Assembly: GCA_029959085.1 (NCBI GenBank)
Contig: JARWIR010000050.1
Span: 3,348,001 to 3,412,000 of the forward strand
Origin: Nemophila menziesii
Taxonomy: Eukaryota > Streptophyta > Magnoliopsida > Boraginales > Hydrophyllaceae
Direction of reading: 5' to 3'
DNA: 64,000 nt
Shown here: positions 23,977-34,045 of the stretch, piece after piece
Layout: each line of letters opens with the position of its first letter
Position numbering within the stretch: the stretch's first letter is position 1
Program-made: the position numbers and the translations under genes
Notes under the pieces: generated by a model
Seen by the model: only the letters and a program-made list of their open reading frames with translations
Database searches by the model: none
Told to the model about the DNA's origin: nothing

Positions 23977-24432
23977 ATGACAAACAGAACAGATGCTTTG
24001 GATTATAAGAGGAAGTGTTATATCCTAGGGAAGAACAAGAATTTGCCTGGTTCTACACTTGAAAAGGCCATCAATCTTGATGAGCCTACCGAAGAAACAC
24101 AAGAAGAAAAGGCACCTGCACCACCACAAAACAGGAAATTAACAGCAAGGATGAGGGTATCATCCAAGCCTACAGACAAGCTACAATTTCAAGTTCAAGG
24201 TTTTTCTTCTTCTCAAACTGATTCTGGTATTCCTCCATGGGCTCGCAATTTGCAACAAGAATTCGAACTTTTACGACTAGACATCGGAGCACTATGGAAG
24301 GAAATTACAAAGATTAAGTCAACACTGGAAGAGGTAACTTTGTTCATGGATATTGATAATTATTCTCCCCCTTCGGAGGAGGACACGATGGATCTTCATG
24401 GCCAGGTACCCCGTTCTAATTCTTCTTCTTAA
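23977..24432 (+). CDS. Hypothetical 151-aa ORF in the env position of element A
   Basis: An uninterrupted ORF starting at ATG 23977, shortly after a PPT-like word (GAGTTTGGGG, 23956-23965). The protein is hydrophilic: a basic N-terminus, a Glu/Pro-rich middle (EETQEEKAPAPPQ) and a likely amphipathic or coiled-coil segment near residues 85-120 (WARNLQQEFELLRLDIGALW). There is no signal peptide and no membrane segment, so it is not an envelope protein as it stands. Athila elements often have an extra ORF here. The homologous place in element D (after 46890) is broken by an early stop. I do not recognise a function. Confidence 0.6.
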   Translation: MTNRTDALDYKRKCYILGKNKNLPGSTLEKAINLDEPTEETQEEKAPAPPQNRKLTARMRVSSKPTDKLQFQVQGFSSSQTDSGIPPWARNLQQEFELLRLDIGALWKEITKIKSTLEEVTLFMDIDNYSPPSEEDTMDLHGQVPRSNSSS

Positions 24433-25857
24433 TTGATGGTAGGCACTAGTTAGGTAGTTGTAGTTTAATTTTACTGCTTTATTGAGTCTTTTTCGAGTCG
24501 TGGGGACACGACTCACTTTTGAGTTTGGGGTGGGGTTCGTTGCCTCATCCCAATTTTTTGTGTTTTACATGCTTTCAATAAAATTAATCTTAGGGTTGCG
24601 TTGACTGTAGAGAATTTTAAATGCCCCCATCAAGCATGCTTTTTATGAATTAATAGTTGACTTTAGGAGTTAGTGTAAGCTGAACTTTGATTGCATGCAA
24701 ATATGAGATAATTGATAGGAAGAATTAATAAACAATGCAAAAGAAGTAAACTTGTGCTTAAGGATTATAGGTGGTTTGTAGAACGTGAGATCTAAATGAG
24801 TAGAGAACCCACTTAGGTATGAACTAGAGACAAGTTGTGTAAATAGGAAGATGATAGAGGTAGTTCTTTGTTAGCCCTTTGAATCCTTTTTGGCCTTCTA
24901 TCCCTGAATTAATTTTATCCTTCTTAGACAAATTTTTAGCCTTTAAGCCTTTCTTTTGTCGCCACATTATAAGCCAATTTCCCTTTAGATTGTTAGGCAT
25001 GACCATATGACCCACACTTGAATCACGATCCTGAGACTTCCTGTCTTGAGCTTGAGTTTGGGGTGGTGGGTCCACCATATGGGAATTTACATTGGGTTGG
25101 GATTTTTGAGCTTATCAATGATTTTTGAGCTTATACATGATGATGATTCACAGGTTTATTGTATTGTAACCCTTTGCCGGGGTAATAGTGAATGGAAAAG
25201 AAGCTTCGAGCTCAAGTTATGAATAGGCATAACTGTGAAAAATAGCATGATATCTCAACATCATAAAGAGAGTCATATCTATAAGAAAAAAAACGAATGA
25301 TTTGAAAAGAATATACATATTCAGACCGGCAAAGTGGAAATTTTTTAGGTGAATCATCTTTAGTGCTTATTGGGTTAATTTGGGGACGCTAATTAAGCGC
25401 GTCAATTGGGTTGAGTGAGAACGTAATTCGAGTGTAAACTCAAGCTCTTGGACAGTTTTGTTGATGGTAAGTGAGGAGAGAGCCAAAAGCTCAGTTCAAA
25501 TTTACCAAATATACATACCATACCGTCCTTCAGCCTATGCTAAAACCGTAAAGACCTCGTGATTCCTAGATACACGGTGAGTTAATAGGGAATATTCTAA
25601 GTGGAACATTCAACACAAGTAAGGATCGAGGAACACCCTATAGCCACCATCTTGAGATAAGTATTAAGCGTAACCTTCTAGCATTGTGAAATTAATTTTG
25701 GATTGATATTGTTTTGTATTTCATTTTGCATGATAAGTGTAGGTGTATATTAATTCCTAGATTAGACTATATGAAATTTGTTTTAAGATTTGCTTTGGGA
25801 TTATTTTCTAGATTCTACCTTCTGCGTTCACCTAAAAGATCCTTTGTTTTTATTTTA
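24433..25857 (+). other. Element A 3' non-coding region with structured motifs
   Basis: About 1.4 kb without a convincing gene. It holds a perfect 8-bp hairpin with GGGA loop (24495-24514) followed by a PPT-like GAGTTTGGGG (24521-24530). A second PPT-like word is at 25054-25064. A distant inverted pair is present, CTTTGCCGG (25172-25180) with CCGGCAAAG (25326-25334). A conserved block AGTGAGGAGAGAGCC...GCTC lies near 25470-25495. The same order of motifs is seen in B, C, D and partly in E. Confidence 0.7.
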
Positions 25858-25893
25858 CTTTGTCGGGACGACAAAGGTTTGAGTTTGGGGTCT
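25858..25893 (+). promoter_or_regulatory. Hairpin plus polypurine tract of element A
   Basis: CTTTGTCG-GGA-CGACAAAG (25858-25876), then the 4-nt spacer GTTT, then GAGTTTGGGGTCT directly before the 3' LTR. The PPT primes plus-strand cDNA. The hairpin is conserved in place in all related copies here. Confidence 0.85.
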
Positions 25894-28800
25894 TGATGTC
25901 TCCCGATTTGTTCTAATTATTAGCCCCTTGGAGACATCCTTTTAGGTGAATAAATGACTTGTTTGATAGACTTTTAAGCTTATTTGATCATATTGCACTT
26001 CCTCCCCTTGGAAATTAACTATTTGCAGAATCTGAGCTTTTGTGCCTAAATTTGACTATTTTTAATGCAAAGTTAATTGGTTCTTGAATCTCATGAATGA
26101 CCAATCCAAGGAGAAAAAGTGAGAATAAAGTCTTAGTGTATTTTAGAGTGTTAGGAAATGATTTTTAGTCGAGTTTCTATTTTTAGAGTGCACTATTTAT
26201 ATGTGTTTGTATTGAGCCACAAAAATGTAGATGATATTATTATTTGTAACCCTTTGCCGGGATTTGAAAAGAAAAAAAAGAGAAAAAGAAAAAAATATTA
26301 TAAGAGACATGACCTTTCACATCAAAACGAGGGTCATGAGTATCTTGTACAAAAAAAAGAAGAAAAGAAATGAAAAAAAGAAAATAAAAAGAAAGAAAGA
26401 ATAAAATAAACCGGCAAAGTGGAATATTTTTGGAAATCATCTTAGATTAATTGGGTTGACATTGGGGACGCAACATTAGCGCGTCAAATGGGTTGGGTGA
26501 GAACATTATATGAATGTAAACTCAAGCTCGTGGACAGTTGTTGATGGTAAGTGAGGAGAGAGCCAAAAGCTCACTTCAAATTTACCAAATATACATACCA
26601 CACCGTCCCTAAGCCTACGCTAAAACCGTAAAGTCCTCGTGATTCCTAGGTGCATGGTAAGTTAATAGGTTGTATACTAAGTGGAGCGTTCAAAGCGAGT
26701 AAGGATCGAGGAACAAACTATAGCCATCATAATGAAATAAGTACAAGTGTAACCTTCTAGCATTGCAAAGTTAATTTTATGATTGAAGTTATTTGTGTTT
26801 GATGTTGCATGATTAGTGTATGTGTATGTTAGTTCTTAATGTTTGCTATATGAGATTTCTTTTAAGAATTGCTTTAGGATGTATTTACTAGCTTCTATTT
26901 TCTCTTGCATCTACTTCATTTCCCTTGTTTTTAGTTTTGCTTTGTCGGGACGACAAAGGTTTGAGTTGGGGGTCTTGATGTCTCCCTAAATGTTCTAATT
27001 TTATACCCTTGGGAGACATCATTTTTGGTGTTTATTTGATTAATTTGATAGACTTTTGGGCTAAATATGCAATAATCCGAATTTCCTCTTTTATTTCTAG
27101 TAATTTTGATTTATTAAACTTTTGCGCGTAATCTTGTGTATTTTAGTGAAAATTTTGTAGGTTTTGAATATTAGCTAGGAGAGGAACACGAGAATAAAGT
27201 CAAAGATCGTGATATGGAGTCAATGCTTGAAGATAAATCCCGAAAAGAATTATATTTTGAAGCTGCAAATCTGGAAAACAGGCCAAAGATTGCTGATTTC
27301 GAGGCACTTACGAGTTGATTTAGCCGCTGACCTTTGAAGAGATTATGTTCCTTATGGAGTTACGGAAATTTAGCAAGTGATTTGAGGTCCATCGGAGTTA
27401 TAACGAATCGGCTAGAGCTGTTTTAGTGGAGGTGGTGCAGCAGTTACGGGATTTGGGTTTAATTAGTGGACTTGGGCTTTTCTAATTTTCACTTAAACTT
27501 TAAGTAAAAGCCCTAATCTGATTTTATCATTATAAATAGGCTTTTAGACCTCATTATTCAGCACCTCTCATATTTTCTTCAATTTACAAATCCTTAGAGA
27601 GAGAGTCAAACACCTCTCATTATATTCTTCAAATTAAAACATTATTAGAAGAGAGCGTCAAGAAGAAAAGAAGCTTGGAGCTGGAGACTGTCTATATCTC
27701 CACGTTGCAGCCAATTCATCTTCCTAATTAGGTTTCTATTTTTCTTTCTGTAAAACATTATGAACCCAATTATGTCTTTAGTTTGTCTTTCCGTTAATTA
27801 TGAGCTAAATCCATTTAATACTTGGGAACGCATAATGGGTTAATCCCTACTTTGTTTTATTTCATATGATTGGATTTGGGATTTCAGTAATTTAATTCAA
27901 ATTGGGTCTTTTACATGTTTCTGTAATTTGTATTTATTTACTGTTCTTAAAGTAGCTAATTAATAACAGGTATTCGTATCTAAGCTATTCCACATAGTGG
28001 CGTGTGGATCATCTTGACGGGGGGTTTAGATACAGAATTATTTACAGAATATAGGATAGAAATTATTTGACTCTGACGAGCGTAATTAATCTTATGGCCT
28101 ATTGGGTATTTTCAGCTTAATCATTCGAAGGTGGATCATAATCACCCTGACGGGGTTTGTGACACCCTAGAATAGCTTCGTAGTCCACCCTGACGGGGGT
28201 ACGAAGATTCCTGAATCCCGACCTATGTTAATTTGACCAATTTGTCCCTTAAACAACATATGGAATGAAATAGAGTTAGGAGAAATCCTTGCGTCTCTCG
28301 AGTACTATCTGCTCATATTTGCGTCTAGTTCCATTACTTGCATTTTTACTTAGTCTTTAATTATCTTAGGAATTAGAAAACCAAACAAACATTATCAAAT
28401 CTTTTATTTACATTCAAAGTGCAATTATTCATTAATTGATAAGCATTAGAGTCAACCATTCCGTCCCTGCGAACGAATCTGTTTATCACATATATTACTT
28501 GGGACAACTGTACACTTGCAGTTGTGGTTCTCTTGTCCTTATTTTTGCTTTTGTTATTATTTTAGAACACACAAAGGACCACCAACTTTCCTATTTCGAT
28601 TTCTTGATTTATTTATTCTTTTTAAGCATATGCGGTTTAATTATTTATTTAATGTGAAGCTTTAAGAGATAAATGGTAATTACTTAGAGACCAAGTCAAG
28701 ATAAAGATGAAAGGAAAGAAGATTTACATGGAAATAAGAAGATTTAGGAAAGATTTATTCAAAGGAGGAAAAGATAAAGCTGTCTTTTGAAATCTGAAAA

Positions 28801-29974
28801 TCCAACCACGTTTTAGAGATTAAATCATAATAAAAGATTGGCTTGGATTCTGGACGAGTGGTCTGCACCAATAGAAAGAGCCAAGACAAGTGGTTTCATA
28901 TATTGGAACTTCTCAAACGGATAAATATTGAAAAAGATATGACCAAATCAAATCAGCAGAATCTTATCTTTTAGAGCTACGAATTTGAGAGTCTTTGACT
29001 TGTCTTCCACTCCAAGCAAAATTCGACCTAGGGTCCTCCAACACCTATAAATACACCCCTTAACCTCCTACTTTCACACACTTCAGAGAATTACACAAGA
29101 GGCTTAAGGTTTTCAAGTTAGAGCAAGAAGGCAAGGAGAAGCTAGTGCTGGAGGAGTCATGTTCGTCCATCATCAGTCATCTTAACCTTTAGGTTCTTTA
29201 TCTTCTTTCTGTAATTCAAAACTATGAATTCATTTATTTTAATTTTAGTTTTCCATTCCGTTATGAACTAATTTCTTTAGTACTTGAGAATCGCTATATG
29301 GGTTGAACTTAATTATGTTTAATTTATGTTTTCTGAATTTGGGATTTAATAGTTTAAATTAGACTAGGTATTTTGTGTTGACTATTATTTTGTTTTAATC
29401 ACTAATTTTGAAGTCATGAATCAAACTTAGCTCATAGTAATTAGGCTATTCCATATAGTGGCGTATGGATCACCTTGACCGGGGGGGGGGGGGGGGGGTT
29501 TAATTACAGACTTAGATAATAGACGCATAGTATCCGTTATTGACCTTGACAGGCTTAACTAACCATGCAGCCAATGAGGTAAATTATTATTCATCTGAAA
29601 GTAGTTTATATTCACCCTGACGGGGTTTGTAATACCGTAGGATAGCTCTTAGGTCCACCCTGACGGGGGCTAGGAGATATTAGAGTCCCGACTAGCACAA
29701 TAATATCAGTTTAGCCCTTAAACAGAAGCATGAATTAGATAGATTAGGTGAAACCCTTGCGAGGATCAAGTACTCTTTCTCATCTGAAGTTTCAAGTCTC
29801 TTTTATTTGCTTTCTTTTAATTTAGTAATTTATTTCCTTGCATCTTTTAATTTATAAAAACAAAACAAAAATCTTTATTTTCTTTTCTGTTAAGCAATTA
29901 TTCGTACTTTTCGATTAATACCTAAGTTGTGCCTAATCCGTCGCATTAATTTAATAACACACAAGGACCCACCA
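25894..29974 (+). repeat. Element A 3' LTR, interrupted by element B
   Basis: It matches the 5' LTR from 25894 to about 26194 and again from about 28585 to 29974. The middle belongs to element B. It has a run of 18 G at 29481-29498, where the 5' LTR has 6. It also has a ~93-bp deletion near 29940 relative to the 5' LTR. It ends with ACCCACCA before the ATAAG duplication. Confidence 0.92.
26195..28584 (+). mobile_element. Element B: 3' fragment of an Athila relative inside LTR A
   Basis: It starts within the 3' non-coding region of a relative of A: CTTTGCCGG at 26252-26260 and CCGGCAAAG at 26411-26419, then hairpin plus PPT at 26940-26975. A full LTR follows (26976-28584, about 1.6 kb, TATAAATA at 27531-27538). 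No 5' LTR, gag or pol is present. A clean 5-bp duplication is not visible; only ACT is shared at the borders. The fragment therefore probably lost its 5' part after insertion. Confidence 0.82.
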
Positions 29975-29979
29975 ATAAG

Positions 29980-30490
29980 GGGCACTCAGTTCGTGGATAA
30001 TTCCATTTGTTTCACAAAACTCTTTAAGGGAATTAGAACTATACTCGCCTCCTCTATCGGACCTAAGTCGTTTGATTTTACAATCTAGTTGGTTTTCAAT
30101 TTCGGCTTTATATTTTAAAAACGCATTTTTTGCCTCATCTTTAGTTTTAAGAAGATATACTTTAGTAAACCTAGAGTAGTCATCTACGAAGGTTATGTAA
30201 TAAAGTTTTCCTCCTCTACTAGCGGAGTTTTTAAAATCAGCTAAGTCCGAATGAACTAATTCAAGCAATTTGGTTTGTCTCGTGGTAACGGTTTTAAAAG
30301 GTTTTTTCGCAAGTTTGGACTCTACACATATTTGACATTTTTCAAAGTCATCCACGTTGTTAACGGGTATTAGTCCAAGTTTTTTAAGCCTTTTCGAATT
30401 TCTTGAACAGGGCTTTGTTTGCGCAGAAATGGCGAGAAGCTCCAGTGTCAAGGATCCACTCGCTCTTATTCTCTACCAAGTTTACCTCAA
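29980..30490 (-). pseudogene. Copia pol, upstream part: protease remnant, pre-integrase and integrase N-half
   Basis: On the minus strand a protease remnant with WILDTGASRHFC lies at about 30430-30460. It breaks off, and the pre-integrase/zinc region follows in another frame (LGLIPVNNVDDFEKCQICVE, KPFKTV). The integrase core then follows: HSDLADF, FVDDYSRFTKVYLL, LRSDRGGEYSS, HELSAPY. It ends at the insertion of element A and resumes at 14926. Most of protease and the start of the pre-integrase domain are deleted near 30400. Confidence 0.85.
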
Positions 30491-30493
30491 CCA

Positions 30494-31456
30494 TTACCGG
30501 GCGATTATCTCTTCGGTCTCAGTCAGATTAGCGGAAGCTTTGGGACCCTGGCCAGCTCTAAGGGAACATTCGAAGGCCCTATGTCCTTCCTTACCACAAC
30601 AATAACATGCCCCTTTAGGTTTTTGAATCTTACCAGAGGTTTTGAATCCTCCACCTTGTTTGTTGGAGTTGCCGCGATTCTTGTTTCCCCCAGACTTAGA
30701 TTTGTTGGATCCTTGTTGCTTTCCCTTCCCTTTGAACCTGTATTTGTTACCTTGGCTAGAACCTTCGACTAGATTAGCTTTGGAGGAATTAGAAGGGGAG
30801 GAGATTGACTTATCCTTGAGTCGATTCACTTCTTCGACTTGGATGTGGCTGATGAGCTCTTGGAGGGTCATTTCTTTCTTTTTGTGTTTGAGGTGGTTGC
30901 GGTATTCACTCCACGATGGGGGAAATTTCTCAAGCAAAATGTTGGCTTGAAGAATTTCACACATCTTCATGCCTTCGGCGATTACCTCCGCGCATAGGTT
31001 CTCGTACACATGAAGTTGTTCAGTCATGGGTTTCTGATCCGTAAGTCTAAAGTTATACCAATTCCCAGTCACGTACTTTTTCTTACCCGAATCATCAGCC
31101 CCATATTTCTTCTCGAGAGTTTCCCATATGACCTTTGCCGATTTCTCTTTGGCAAGGAGGTCAAAGATGGGATTAGTAACGTTGTTCAGCATCCAGCCCC
31201 GAGCCATGGTGTTAGCTCTTTTGAACCTAGATTCGAGGGCAGCATGCCTAGCTAGCTCTTGTTCAGTATGGGCTCCAATTTCCAAAAGTGGAGGAGCCTC
31301 GACTATAGCAAAGTCGAGTTCATACTGCTCAAGGCATATCATTATTTTTTGCGCCCAACGCTTATACTTAGAACCATTAAGGGGTTCCAACTTGTTTGCG
31401 TCGAGAAGAGGCTTAGTGTTCAAAGAAGAACCAACAGCCGAAATAGGAAGAGCCAT
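30494..31456 (-). CDS. Copia gag polyprotein segment
   Basis: The ORF starts at ATG 31456 (MALPISAVGSS), about 320 residues. It has the UBN2/DUF4219-type gag pattern: LNGSKYKRWAQKIMICLE, W..LEKKYG, and LLEKFPPSWSEYRNHL. A basic Lys/Gly/Ser linker follows, then a CCHC knuckle CYCCGKEGHRAFEC near the end. It ends at a stop just before the protease remnant. No internal stop. It forms the particle that packages the element RNA. Confidence 0.88.
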   Translation of the reverse strand: MALPISAVGSSLNTKPLLDANKLEPLNGSKYKRWAQKIMICLEQYELDFAIVEAPPLLEIGAHTEQELARHAALESRFKRANTMARGWMLNNVTNPIFDLLAKEKSAKVIWETLEKKYGADDSGKKKYVTGNWYNFRLTDQKPMTEQLHVYENLCAEVIAEGMKMCEILQANILLEKFPPSWSEYRNHLKHKKKEMTLQELISHIQVEEVNRLKDKSISSPSNSSKANLVEGSSQGNKYRFKGKGKQQGSNKSKSGGNKNRGNSNKQGGGFKTSGKIQKPKGACYCCGKEGHRAFECSLRAGQGPKASANLTETEEIIAR

Positions 31457-31501
31457 TTTCAAAAATAACCGGTGGAAAAGAAAATGAATATCTTTTTAGA
31501 T

Positions 31502-32434
31502 TGTTATTAGAAATAACCACCAGTTGTACAAAAGAAAATGGTTTCCGAAAAAAACGAATGAAATGAAAAACGTTTTAGAAATAATCTAACTATTACAATA
31601 AACTGAAATGCGATTACAAAAATCGAATAACAATTACACGGAAATGCGATTACAAAAATCGTAACAAAAATTACACGGAAATATAACACTTACACGAAAA
31701 GAAAACAAGTCTCAATCCTCGGTCGTTAAAAAGATATTCCGGCGGAACCCGGTATCTCTAACGGAATGGAAAAACTAACCACTAGTTTAGTATTTTAGAG
31801 AGTGAGAGAAGAGGCAGAGTTTTCTTTTTTTCCTTTGTAATTCTTAGCTGTAGAGAGTGGAATGGGAGCTCTATATATAGGGGTGAGGAGTGGAATACAC
31901 AAGCCTTCAGAAACGTCCCCATTAAGTCCCATGATTCTCTCCCATATTTGACTTGATTGGGTTGACGTTTTGATTGCTTTGTAACCCCCACGTTTATAAT
32001 ATTCTGTAACAGCTATGTTGACCTTTTGATTTCCCACGTGTTTGACTTGACTAAGTAACAGCTGCTGAATATCCTTTCCCTTTAACGCGTGCGAGATTAG
32101 TGGAGGTTTGTCTCTACGTTTGAGTTGGAGTAGTCAACCACTACTACTATAAGAGCTGGTACAAAATCCACTTCATTTTTCATTTTTTGACTCCACAAAC
32201 TCCCCAAACTCCCCACGACCCACGCCGTCGCCGGTGCCGGGCCGGGCGGGTGGGTGGTGGTGGTGGTGATGCGCGCGTGTGGGCTAAATCATTGCCTTTC
32301 CATGTGCATAATTATTGGATCTTTGGACTAAGTTTAGAACACAAAGTATAAAAATAGGAAATAAGCTTTATTACCCACCGATGTGGGAAAAGCTTAAAAC
32401 CTGTTTTGACATCAAAAAGTCAAAAGTTCCAACA
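31502..32434 (-). repeat. Copia 5' LTR
   Basis: A 933-bp LTR matching 11332-12165, with a ~120-bp block near 32010-32130 that is absent from the other copy. The 45 bp between this LTR and gag hold no TGGTATCAGAGC-type primer site. On the minus strand the first bases after the LTR are ATCTAAAAAGATATTC. Confidence 0.92.
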
Positions 32435-32439
32435 TTTCA

Positions 32440-34045
32440 TTCATACACTATCATGATCATCTAATATTATTTTTAGTTTATTTTATAATAATTGATATAT
32501 TATAAACATACATCAGTTATTTATATTATCACCACCATTATTGTCAGCTAGTCAACTTTTTCAACAAATAATGGTCAACTCTAACAAGTTTTTCTTTTTT
32601 CGTGGTAGCAGATGAATAACTTTGCGGTCAGCGCCAGTTAATGCTAGTCAGCTCCAATGATCTTTTTTTACTTTTTACAATTTTCGGATAAAAGTATGTT
32701 ATACCGAAGCTGCAAAACTACAACAATATTAAAGTTTCACAACTACAATAATGTGGTCATGCAACTACAATATTGTAGTTATACATCTTATAGTTACATA
32801 AGTACAAAATGGTGATTGTACAACTACAATATTGTAGTTGTAAGCAACTAAAATATTACAAAACAGTAATGATAAATGCTCTCTAGCATTTTACCCTAGG
32901 CCCAAACCCACCCTCTCTCTCCACTATACTCCACGTTTCCACTTAATGGTTTTACTCAATACCGCAAACCACCATTAATTATAATGCTTATTCTGATGGC
33001 CTCTTCCCCTCTACTACTCCCTCACTTTCCCCTATAGGAGATTATTCCTTTATGTTGTAACGTCTCTGATATGGTATCTTCAGACTTGGGGGATCCGCAT
33101 CGAAGCTTGCTCATGATGAATCGATGGACCTCTTATTAGATGAAGTCTTCTGATTGCTTTGTTGCGGAAAAAGATACCCAAATGTCATGTCTGGTAATTT
33201 TTCCCTTTCATAGGATTAAGGTCTTTTCGATTTTCTGATGGTTATTAGGTTTTACCATTATTTCTTCTATGCGTAATATAACTGTCAAATCCTTTATCCT
33301 TGATCTATACAGTTGAAAATTCTAATGTTTCAACCAGCAATAGTGTTCATCAAGAATCTATAAGAGTGATTAGTAACATATTTTCTTGTTAGATTGAGCA
33401 TCCTATTGGCAGAAGAAATATGAATTCTTATTCTTGTCGTTTCAAGTCTCGTAGTGAAAAGATTTTTTTGGTTTTATAGTGGTCATTCTGGACCTCGATT
33501 TTGATTTGATGCAACAATGATGTTATTCTTATGATTCAATTGTTATTTCATCTTTTATTGGAATTTGGTTTTGTGTCATTTATCCTATTTATCAGCAATT
33601 TTGATAAAGGGAAAACACGATTATGCAGTAACAGATTTATTTTGAGTTATTGTATCTTCTTATTTCTTACATATTATTTGCAATTGACTTTTCTTAGGGG
33701 ACATAAAAAGTTAATTATGGTTAAGGCCAAGGAAAAAAATCAGATTCACCGTGATGATGACAAAGGAAGATTTGATCAGTTCCAGCATCAGACCGTTCCT
33801 TTAATTCAAATCATGAAAGCATGTGTATCCTTTTAAAGGGTAGTTTTAAAAACCCGTCAGTTTTCCTTACGTTTGAACTAAGGGAGGATACTAAAGTTCC
33901 GAGCTTGTCGATAAATTTAGCCCTTGACAGGCCTCGTGAGTAGTTCCTTTTGGATAGTGATTGGGGTTCTTCTGATGTTGAATCTGGGACAACCTTATTT
34001 GCTTGTAGTAGAGAAAAATTATTTAGACATGAAGAAGAATGCATG
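32440..34045. other. Intergenic DNA, no gene recognised
   Basis: Unassigned A+T-rich DNA right of the Copia nest. It contains two copies of the 18-bp palindrome AACTACAATATTGTAGTT (32763-32780 and 32822-32839) and several related TACAA words around 32700-32870. The ORF at 33531-33836 has no recognisable domain and I do not support it as a gene. Confidence 0.5.

Larger units (their letters stand above)
14927..29974 (+). mobile_element. Element A: Athila-type Ty3/Gypsy LTR retrotransposon nested in Copia
   Basis: It is bounded by TGATGTCTCC and ACCCACCA ends and by the 5-bp duplication ATAAG (14922-14926 and 29975-29979). The order is LTR, tRNA-Asp-type PBS, gag, protease, RT, RNase H, integrase, a non-coding palindrome-rich array, a short ORF in the env position, a long structured non-coding region, PPT and LTR. 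The pol sequence ([26 protein letters not shown], and an insert in RT before the [16 protein letters not shown] motif) is typical of the Athila group. The two LTRs look about 97% alike by eye, so insertion is fairly recent. It carries a SINE in gag and a Gypsy fragment in the 3' LTR. Confidence 0.95.
11332..32434 (-). mobile_element. Ty1/Copia LTR retrotransposon, split by a nested Athila element
   Basis: LTRs at 11332-12165 and 31502-32434 begin TG and end CA and are flanked by the perfect 5-bp duplication TTTCA (11327-11331 and 32435-32439). Reading on the minus strand the order is 5' LTR, gag, protease remnant, integrase, RT and RNase H, 3' LTR. The Copia order (integrase before RT) is clear. 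Integrase is interrupted at Ser-Ala-Pro-Tyr by element A (14927-29974). Without that insert the Copia element is about 6 kb. Part of protease and the pre-integrase region is deleted near 30400. It inserted 8 bp beyond the 3' duplication of LINE-1. Confidence 0.95.

Noticed and set aside
23977..24432. Envelope protein of Athila
   Set aside because: Right position, but no signal peptide, no membrane segment and only 151 residues, so I list it as hypothetical.
33531..33836. A 101-codon ORF as a host gene
   Set aside because: No domain, no splice context and low-complexity hydrophobic start.
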